Positions 55,825 through 64,000 of a DNA stretch of 64,000 nucleotides are shown here, piece by piece. Origin of the DNA: Alectoria sarmentosa. Taxonomy: Eukaryota > Ascomycota > Lecanoromycetes > Lecanorales > Parmeliaceae. The notes beneath the pieces are model-generated. The model was not told the origin of the DNA and did no database searches. It was given only the letters and a program-made list of their open reading frames with translations. Position 1 is the first letter of the stretch; each line of letters opens with the position of its first letter. Both the position numbers and the translations under genes were made by a program. The stretch is from the NCBI GenBank assembly GCA_009733775.1, contig WOGZ01000001.1, forward strand, positions 310,001 to 374,000, written 5' to 3'.

Positions 55825-57451
55825 TTACACTCGTTCCAATTGAAACAGTCTTCTGAACACCAATTTACCATGTCCTAAGCGGCTCAAAACATCAGGCTCC
55901 TTGAATGCAAGCCTCAACTGCCGCTCCCCGCGTCCTTCAAGTTCATGCTCGCGTCTGCGTTCATTGGCCGCCTCTTCCTCCGTCTTCCTTATCTTCCACC
56001 CTCTGAGGAACAAGTTGCAGATCGACGCACCGATAAACATGAAGCCCGTGAAGATTTGCACGTCGAGATAGATGTCGCCGGTTGATCGTCGCATCGCCAA
56101 CCCGATGGGTTCGGCGACTACGCAAAGCGATGTCAGCAAAACGTCGACACGGAAATATTTATGTGACACTTACAAGTAGTAGGTACAGCCATACAGAACA
56201 GCACTACACTGAGAGTACTCGGGACTTCGGAAAGTCCTGCGACGTCTGCTCCAACTGGAGCAACTGTTGCCCAGAATGTGCCGCAAAGCGTGCCTGCCGC
56301 TACGGCGAAGAAACACAATGACCCGAAGCTCTTCGAAAAGATCCAGACAACAAGGCAGGCCAGACCGCAAAGCCCCGTGGTCGCGGCCGCCATATTGATT
56401 CTCCCCCAAGTATCACTCAAGTAGCCAGTGGACGGCCTACCGATGAACAGCCCGAGATTGATGAGCGCACCAACAATGGAGCCTTGATGAGCATTGAGGC
56501 CAATGCGGCGTGCGTAGTTCGGCAAGGAGTATAGTAAGATACTGTAACCCAGCTCGCTCAGGCAGCCCCAGCCGACCACCAACCAGATCTCCAAGCGTTT
56601 GAGAAGGCGATAGTTGAAAGCAGACTGGTTCGGCTGCTGCACCTTACTGCGGTCTTGGATCAAGACGATGGCGACGAGGTTGGCGACGAATGCACAGATG
56701 GCGAGGATACGGAACGTCAAGGCCGGACCCGAGCCTTCCAGCATCGAACTGATGGCTAAGCTGTACACGATACCGCCGAACGGGGCGCCGGCGGCGGAGA
56801 TGCTATTGGCTAAGCTCCTCCTCTTTGAGAACCATTGCGGTATGACATTGGAGGATCCGACGTAGAGGAAGCCTAGACCCCAGCCAAAGCAGACCCCTTG
56901 GCTGAGATACAGCTGCCAGACTTGAGTTGCAAATGATGCGCCAACGAGGGAAGCTGTGATAAGGACGAGACCAAAAACGAGCGTGGGGCGAATTCCCAAG
57001 AGACGGGAGCTGGTGTTAATCAGAGGCGTGATGGCAAGGGACATTGAAGTGGATAGGCCGCCAATCAAAGCGTAGTCCAGCGAATTGCCGCCAGGGTAAC
57101 GGTCGTTTGCAAGAAAGAAATCGAGGAAGATGCCGTACGCCTTATTATGAAACCAAGTCAGCCCCATGAAATGCCACGTGAAGCCGACAAGTCAAGATCT
57201 CCTGTCCAACTACTTCCAAAGACGACGGTAGAGGCCAAACTCACAAAGTTAAGACCCCAAGTGTGAGCGTTGATCAAGAAAACGCACACGACACACACCC
57301 AGCCATAGCCACCGTCCGGAGGCACATACTCTCTGTCCTCGGCATGAGCCGGGGCTGGGCGGTCGTGATCTGTTGAGAATCCGAGGCTATTTCCAAGAGA
57401 CGAGAGTTCCAAGTCCATAGTAGTCTGCGGCCGGGTCCCCTGTGTTGCCAT
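55825..57451 (-). CDS. MFS monocarboxylate-type transporter
   Basis: Three exons (57451-57245, 57140-56174, 56117-55825) with introns of 104 and 56 nt give 488 aa in frame. It has the hallmark of fungal MCT/MCH transporters: VPPDGGYGWVCVVCVFLINA before helix 1, HTWGLNF at the first splice, then GIFLDFFLANDRYPGG. Later helices are visible, with SWFSKRRSLAN-type (QWFSKRRSLANSISAAG) in the central loop region and GRPSTGYLSDTWGRIN in the second half. The C-terminus is a charged cytosolic tail (KIRKTEEEAANERRREHE). Twelve hydrophobic segments are plausible. MCT-like fungal proteins often carry carboxylates, riboflavin or secondary metabolites; the substrate is unknown. Intact, which is notable among its damaged neighbours. 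Confidence 0.9.
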
Positions 57452-57932
57452 GAATCCTTCCTCTCAAAGCTGCTATCGGTTTGGCAACTGTAGGGCATTG
57501 AGGGTAAAAAGTCCGTGAATTGTAGGAACGGGTTGGTTGTATAAGGGATTCAAATTTGGTTGATGAGTGCGAAGGGGTGTGATGACGGAGCCGACCCGGA
57601 AGGGCTTGTCTTGAAAGTTCTGTGGCTGAATGGTGGCACAGAAGAAAAGTCTACTTCCGACAGCAGATGGTGGCATGGGGGAAAAGGTGCTTCGGTGGCA
57701 TACTGTTGCACCGCCAAAAAGAGATAACAAGGGCGGTGAACATGTTCAGTGCCGCAAATATGCAACCTCACGGCATCGCCGAGGACGCCGCGGCCAACCA
57801 GTCTTGTTCCACCATGCTCCTTTGATGTGTTGAGTAATGAGTGCATGTAGTATTCTTCATCTTGCTCCATTGATACTCGCCCTGCATCCCCCCACTCAAA
57901 TTTCGCCTCGTTCTTTTCATCCTATTTCGATC
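57452..57932. other. intergenic
   Basis: 480 nt upstream of the transporter and downstream of the carrier relic. It should contain the transporter promoter. No coding family. Confidence 0.5.
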
Positions 57933-59090
57933 TTAGAAAGTCTCCGAGGCCAAACGTGTCACCTCCCGCCCCAAAGCTGCCGCGGCTTTCGCTGGTATGG
58001 CTCTCAGTAAAGCCGGTCCTAGTCCTGGAAAGAATTTCTTCACTCATCCCTTGCTATACACAGATTTGACGGTGCTGCTTATTCTTGGCTTGCCTTCAGC
58101 GGCCTGCAATCGAGTCTTCACTGTATCTATCGGGAATAGCGGTGTCACCATCACAGTCCCCGCTCTCGCGCCAGCGACACTGACCGCTAACAGACTCAAG
58201 GAACCCTCGGCGCCATCTTCTTGTTTTGGATTCCTTCTTGCAGTATTCGTAGGTCGCAAAGTAGGCAACGCTATCAGGTGCATCTCTTGCAAAGGTCATG
58301 AGGCTCCCTCTACACACCGACCGGACGCCGCCATGTTTGTAAAGGCTACGCAAGATGGTCGTGTTGTGAGGCAATAGCAAACGACATCATTCCAGCCACC
58401 CCTTTACAGGAGTGGTACACACCATCATGTACACTAGTACCATCCTTCGTGTACATAAGCGTGTCTTGCCCCCTAGATAGTTTCTCAATTAATCATTCCA
58501 TTCAACAGGTTGCACCGCTGGGAGCTTTCTTGCCTTGCTTGCGCTCGTGAGGCATCTGCCCTCGAATTTATAAGAGTATATTGACACGTTTAAAAGGCAC
58601 ACTGACAAGTGTCATAGGTGCGGCTGATAGCAGTCCAGCAGCGAAGAACTGGGGGTTGGAAAAGTCCGAGGCGGAAGGATACGTGGTGGAGGAAAGCTTC
58701 CGTATCAGCGACTTACCAACATCGTAGCTCCAGAATGATACGGCGTCTACGACAATATCGTCAATGAGGATCGGTGCTATTGCCAGAAGGCAAGTTACAA
58801 ATTGGTGTTACGCCCATCAGTGGAGCCGAGACGCCTGGATAGATCCCCTGCTGCCATCAAAAGGATTCGGGACGATTCTCGAGCTTGAACATACCGTGAT
58901 TCAACTGTCTTTGGTCATCTGCTCTTGAAAACATCTATCGCACTCCTGCGAACAGCCTTGTCTACTGTTTGCAGTCGTACCTTGATGAGGTCGAAAGGAT
59001 GACCCACCAAGACCGAGCAACTTTCTCAAACAGCGCCAGCCACAAGGGAGCGAATGCCGGGAAAGGACAAATTCTCCGCGCATTGTTCTT
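57933..59090 (-). pseudogene. mitochondrial carnitine/acylcarnitine-type carrier pseudogene
   Basis: Three mitochondrial-carrier repeats can be read in order but in several frames. Repeat 1 (about 59080-58910): SFPGIRSLVAGAV, a stop, then VLVGHPFDLIKVRLQTVDKA, the P-x-D-x-x-K-x-R signature. Repeat 2 (about 58830-58570): GIYPGVSAPLMGVTPI, SFWSYDVGKSLIRKLSS and MTLVSVPFKRVNILL, where the expected E and K of PFERVK have changed. Repeat 3 (58380-57933): GSLMTFARDAPDSVAYFATY, a frameshift at KKES, then VTPLFPIDTVKTRLQAAEGK and FPGLGPALLRAIPAKA. The pattern is closest to carnitine/acylcarnitine carriers, which bring acylcarnitine into the matrix. A stop and at least one frameshift disable it. The relic is near full length; the 5' boundary is approximate. 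Confidence 0.85.
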
Positions 59091-61079
59091 CGTGGTATGA
59101 TCTGTTCAGTTCAGGTGAACTTGTTTGCATCCTGAAGGATTAACGCGGGAGGCATCATCCAGGGAAACCGGAGGTGTAGAAACGGCAGGCGTCGGGACTA
59201 GGACCTTGCTACGCACTGAGCAGGGTTCCAGCAAGCCAAGATGCTGGCCCGAGCAGTTTTGAAGTACTATCAGGGTAACATTAACTAGACGTTATCATCA
59301 GAATTATGGCTCTTCGACCTGTTTCCATAACGATAGCTCTAACGTAGGAAAACTTAATTGACACAAATAAAGCATTTGATGTTTCTACAATTTTGTTATG
59401 CAAAACTTCTTCCTAAAAAGGACTGATCATCAAGATCTCTGGTGAAGAAGTAGCTACTTCTGCGACCAAAAACAATTGGGCAAAGAATGGGTTTTCAATG
59501 CACACTAGAAGTCAAGTGGTGGAGTGACTGCTTCGATGATTGGACATGGTATATTAGAATCCAGAGCAAGCAAGAAAAGGCTGGACGAGGCGCATGCTCG
59601 GGAAAGGGTGATTTGGCTCTCACTTATTCGCCTGTGCATTAGCACGAAGCTCAACGATAGGTGACTGACAAGAGGGTCATATCCTCACTCTTTGCATGCG
59701 TTTGCTCGAACTAAATTTCTCTTGGAGCAGTAATGTCATTCAGATAGGGTGGAGTCTGCCAATGATAGGAATTAATTGGTCTTCAGCAGTGAGAAGACTT
59801 CTCATCATTCAATTCGGAGATCAAAATTGTTCCTTCGGCTGTCAGAGTAGTCAAAATAAGGTTCCCCGCCTCCTCCCACCTGTTGCCCACAGCATTCCTA
59901 AGCCTTTGTCACTGGCTTCGGATGACGGCAAGGGGCTGGAATCCGACCACTCGTGGGGAGCATGCCCGCCTTAAAGTACCTATGGTTTTTTCAAAATAGA
60001 ATGGAGCTTAGTCTAAACCAATCAACATGAAACAAACGGGGTATTCATGACACCAATCCTAATCGAGGTTTCAAGATCCGTGAGCGTTGAGATGCCTCAA
60101 ACAACTTTTGGTGCTTGCATCAAGAATCACACTAATCCTCTTTGAGGTTTTACGATCCGTGGGCTTTGAGTTACCGCACCTGACTTTTTGGTGGTTTACA
60201 GTACCACGCGGGTGGTGCGGGAGACAGAAGTCGTCGTACACCCTAATTCCACGAGAGCCGGATAACTTGACAACAAATAATCTGACGCAGAAGTTTTGGG
60301 TGTAAAAGTTGTAGATACTACTTAGTTGCAAATATTTTGTCGCCAGAGGAAATAGTTTGAAAGAGTATTGACTGACTTACGCCAGTTTACAGGATATTGG
60401 GATTTCTTGAAGTGTACGACGATTTCTGTCACCCGCGTGAGTACCACCAAAGTTCTAGGGATTGTACTAAAAATGAGACTAACCCTGTTTGAGGTTTCGG
60501 GATCTGTCAGCCTTGAATTGACGCGGTCAACTCTTTGTGGACCGGGTCGAGGCTGCCTCCGCGCAATCCCTTTTCAATTTTCCCTTCGAACATTTCTGCT
60601 AAACCTACCTGCCTAGTAGGCTGCAAGACAGCAACACCACACATGTGTAGTTGTAAATTGCAGACATCAAAACTTCGAACGATTGCACGAACATGAGAAA
60701 TCATCTGAGCATTGTGCCACAGTGAATGACCTGCGATACAGATATCATGAGTGCCTGGTCGAATCTTACCTCCAGGAGCAAACAGCGCGTCGCCACCCGA
60801 CCATCATCATACAATAAGCATGCGCATCGCCCCACTTTCCTCCCCCACCCCACAACAAAGATAATCTCACGTCTTGAGCCTATTTTATTCTCTTCTGCCG
60901 CAGGCAAAGATGTCCGCAAACATTGTAACCAGAAAGCTTTCTCCAAGCTTGGTAACAGTGCAACAGAACACAACTTCATTGTTTCTGGTCTCGGTCACAT
61001 GCGACGCAAAGACTCTGCAACTTGAAAAAGCATGCGGTCACGCATCTTTGAAAGAAGTCAACAAACACATATTGGCAAT
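59091..61079. other. 2-kb intergenic region with dispersed short repeats
   Basis: No gene recognised. Three degenerate copies of a 60-bp unit lie between 60053 and 60541 (separate entry). The rest shows only small frames. Confidence 0.5.
60053..60541 (+). repeat. three degenerate copies of a ~60-bp repeat
   Basis: Copies at about 60053-60113, 60131-60193 and 60478-60541 share AATCCT or ACCCT, then TTTGAGGTTT (or TCGAGGTTTC), GATCCGTG and GCxTTGAG, and end in a CTTTTTGGTG-like word. The first two copies are nearly tandem and the third lies 350 nt away. All have the same orientation. Divergence is high, mostly transitions. Confidence 0.7.
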
Positions 61080-63358
61080 CTACTCTACGTCCACCTCTAT
61101 CACCGGTCCCATATATTCTTTCCTCCCCCAAAGATAATAGTAGACCACGCTGAACATGATTACTGTCCCCGTGACAAGCACAGTATAATTCATGTTCCCG
61201 GCTGTCACCGGCTGTTCCGAAGGCCAGAGCGAAAAGAATATAACCACTGTCTCGTACAAGCACGCGAATGTATTCACCATAATACCGAGCACCCCCGGTA
61301 TATGCCACGGCCCCCAAACCAGTTCATTGCCCTCCAAATTCTCCAAAGTATCGTGCGATGAGCTTCGTGAAATTATTGACCCGGTACAGCGTCGGTAGAG
61401 CAAGAGAGTTGATACGATGAGGTACGAGCAGTTCAAGCTGGCAATGGAAAGAGAGACCAGGTCGGTGAAAGCGGTGGAGGAACCGAGGACGATGAGAGAG
61501 AGGAGGCAAGATATGGTTGTTGTGACGAGAATGGCTCTTATTGGGAGCGAAGTGCGTGGGTCGACCTGGTTAGATACAAGACTTGTTAGCGCGACGTTGA
61601 GGGTATCTTGTTTGAACGATCGGGTCGAGGCTTAGCAGGGTGATCTTACGTGTTGCAGTAGACGCCAACCCGGTAGTCCACGATCTATAAAGGATTTAGG
61701 AGTCAGATTCTCACTTTCAAGCGTCAAAGTTTCCGATTGAGTTATAACACAAACCAGGATAGTTCTCGGGGCCGACTGGGAAGATGAGACCACGAATTAG
61801 TACGTACCACGAGCAAAAGACCAGCACACCCGTGAAGCTGACGCAAGGAGGCCGACGTTAGCACAGAATTGCATAGTCGTGATAATGGAGGCCATGAAAG
61901 CGGCCCCCGCGACAGAACTAGTGGATCTTAGGAAAATTTGCATGAATGGGTAACCCGTGGGAGAATTTTGAGCGGCGTCGATATCATGAAGACTGAATAA
62001 AGTCATGATTAACATGCCAAATCCTAGGCTGCCGTTGATGAATATGCTTGTCATGAGAGACCGCGGCACGACAAGGGAGGCGTTTTGAATCTCTTCGGAC
62101 ATCTATCTTGAACATCAGCTCAGCCAGATACCAATTCACGAGGAGAATAAATCCGTACGTGAATTGCTCCATCCCCCCCTAGTTCACTCGTTAGAAAGGT
62201 CTCGGATTGGGGACCAAATGATGTTTTCACTCACCTCCGAAAGCAAAAACAGTCCCTACAATGCCAATCATAAACGATAGGCCTTGGGTAGGCCAGTTTC
62301 CCTTATTCAAAAAAGTGCCAAACACTTCAGACGCTTGCTGATGCGGCCCAAAAACGACCGTGGGAAAAGGACCGCAAAGAATCCAAGAATGTGCAGTATC
62401 AAGATGAAAGACTCAAATCTAGGTAAAAGTCTCCCAATCACGGCGTTGATGAATACGGCAACAGAGATTGATGCCCAGAAAAGCAGGACGGCTTGCCATG
62501 GTTTGGGTTCATAAGTAGGCCTGGTCAGCACAATCAATCCTTGCACCAGTGTCGCTGAAAGATAGAAGGGTGATGCAATGAAAGCTTGCCATCCCCAGGC
62601 AGTCAACCAGCCTACGAGTGATTAGAATCTCAAACACACCAAGGGCTCTTGGCACAATTCACCAGTTATGTAGCTGAGAAATTTCTGCGAGGAGCGTGGA
62701 GCAAGCATTGAGACCCAGTGATATTGTCCGGCGGATGTGGGAGCCCTGGACAAGATTAGTGAGGTCGGATAGCAGGATATCATGGCGCACATTGAGGCAA
62801 GCTCGCTCAGGGACGCGAAGATCGACGCCGTTCCTGCCCACACCAATATGTAGCCGTAGACAAGCCCCGAGGGTCCTCCGCTAATGGTGGTAGTCCATTA
62901 GTCTTTACCAGTGAGGAACGTCAGGTGAGTCTTACTTCTCGAAGCCTATGTTAAAGACACTAAATATTCTCGCGGTTAGCTTGATTCTCTTTGGTCGTTC
63001 AGCGATACAGGCCCACATTAAGATAGCCTCCCAGGTAATAAGCACAGTACAGCTGAAGCCGAGCACCGACATGTATCCGAAATTTCGCTACAGATGGAGC
63101 GGGTCAGCATGGAGGCGTAAGTCTTCCAGGAAGTATTCATCTGAGTTTTGGAGTCTTCACTCTCAAGACAGGCCTTTTACCCAATCGGCGCAACTCAGCT
63201 CTGTCACGGTCAATTGAGTTCATTTGCCCCAGGGACAGCGAACGCTGTCCGTGCTCCTGGACAGAGTGCGAATGCATCTCGACTTGGTCATACATGATGC
63301 TGTTCACCTGATGATGTGAATGTTGGGGAGATAGAGTATCATTGAAGAAATGAGACAT
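61080..63358 (-). pseudogene. amino-acid/GABA-type permease (APC) with a single-base frameshift
   Basis: Ten exons can be joined cleanly: 63358-63161, 63087-63017, 62959-62936, 62880-62791, 62745-62663, 62611-62235, 62178-62159, 62102-61808, 61684-61650 and 61565-61080, all with GT-AG introns. They encode a typical 12-TM fungal APC permease: RNFGYMSVLGFSCTVLITWE, NGGPSGLVYGY, APTSAGQYHWVSMLAP, WLTAWGWQAF, MSEEIQNASLVVPRS, RDRGLPGW, VDPRTSLPIRA. The spliced length is 1679 nt, one short of 560 codons. The break lies in exon 6 near 62365, where GFFAVLFP shifts to VVFGPHQQASEVFGTF one frame away; no intron can cause it. So the gene carries one single-base deletion (or a sequencing error). Substrate would be amino acids, GABA or choline. 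Otherwise intact, with a fully open second half. Confidence 0.82.
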
Positions 63359-64000
63359 TTGCACCCAGCAGTCATAGGATGGTTGCTAAAGGGAGCTAAA
63401 GAGCGAGCCAAGTGAAATTCCGGCCATCTCTTGGAGGAAAATGCATCGTCAGACACGACGTCATACGTCAGGGCGTGGTCCTCAAGGTCCTTTCCTTGGC
63501 GATACATGTTGACGTGGTAAAAGGTCAAAGCAGAGTGCCAGACAGCATGATAGGATAAGCTCGTGAGGATCAGGATTCCTCAATCTTGGTCCCTCGATGT
63601 TACTCCCCACTGCGACCTGGCCAAAGAGCCTTACTCGATCATTGATGTGGGATAAGGGCACGGTCTCGGCCCCTCCAAGACCTAGGTAATTCACGGAGAA
63701 AAAAGATTTGAGTAGGGCAAGTGAAGGCGTAGAGAATGCAGATCATGTAGGTAGATGGATTGCCAAACCTGTAGAAAGTGGAAAGTGGAAACGATGTTTC
63801 GGTTATTTAACTGGCTCACGGGATTGAGGATCGGAACGCAGCGCTAGCTTTGATTTGAGGAATTAAAACGATTGGCGTGGCGTAATTGCCATGCACATCA
63901 TTTTTGCAAAGATAACTTTAAAACTGGCACAGCAGCAGCCTTACAGTACGCCAAAATTGACTCGGTGATAAGGTGAAGCAAAGCAAAGCAAAGTAAAGTA
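63359..64000. other. permease upstream region to window edge
   Basis: About 640 nt with no gene recognised. It probably includes the permease promoter. The last 25 nt form AAGCA/AAGTA tandem units cut by the window edge. Confidence 0.5.

Noticed and set aside
44039..57451. A complete secondary-metabolite gene cluster
   Set aside because: O-methyltransferase, P450 and transporters are present but no polyketide synthase, NRPS, terpene synthase or cluster regulator is found in the window.
57550..57870. Overlapping frames on both strands upstream of the transporter
   Set aside because: Both directions are equally open because of low stop density; no conserved segment.

Overview
This is nuclear DNA of a filamentous ascomycete (Pezizomycotina). 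Most genes carry short GT-AG introns of about 44-80 nt, and the proteins are fungal (F-box/2EXR proteins, MICOS subunit, MCM4, HBS1, HCA59/Tls1, a secreted HELTH metalloprotease). Gene content and style fit Dothideomycetes best, but the order is an inference. I recognised no rRNA, tRNA, CRISPR array or intact transposon. Exon joins were derived by hand from splice sites and frame continuity.

Left part (0-23 kb): PLP-dependent decarboxylase, a small mitochondrial-type protein divergent from a MYND-finger gene, a decayed glutathione transferase/maleylacetoacetate isomerase-like gene beside a 75-bp foldback repeat in AT-rich DNA, a secreted metalloprotease, a hypothetical gene, the ribosome-rescue GTPase HBS1, a dense microsatellite cluster, small hypothetical genes, an HCA59/Tls1 spliceosome-associated protein and a metallo-beta-lactamase-fold protein.

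Middle (22-43 kb): an array of F-box/2EXR-like genes (22.1, 28.3, 30.4, 35.1 kb, plus a broken one at 33.7-34.4 kb) surrounds a MICOS gene (MIC27 type). Then come two convergently placed DNA-maintenance genes on the minus strand, uracil-DNA glycosylase (UNG1) and MCM4. Both have paired ACGCG elements upstream, which suggests shared G1/S (MBF-type) control. An SDR/epimerase gene is divergent from MCM4.

Right part (43.5-64 kb): an accessory-looking region rich in catabolic, transport and secondary-metabolism families, about half of them broken. An MFS transporter fragment, type-B carboxylesterase (four in-frame stops and a frameshift), cytochrome P450 (early stop, frame break, lost ExxR glutamate), mitochondrial carnitine-type carrier (frameshifts, stop) and an amino-acid permease (single-base deletion) are interspersed with apparently intact lipase, O-methyltransferase and monocarboxylate-type transporter genes. 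Several lesions are C-to-T changes in CpA context, as left by repeat-induced point mutation, but others are plain indels. There is no PKS, NRPS or terpene-synthase backbone here, so this is best read as a decaying accessory island rather than a demonstrated cluster. I found no convincing wholly new system; the best leads are the decay pattern, the foldback and short dispersed repeats, the shared ACGCG elements and a possible alternative exon in HBS1.
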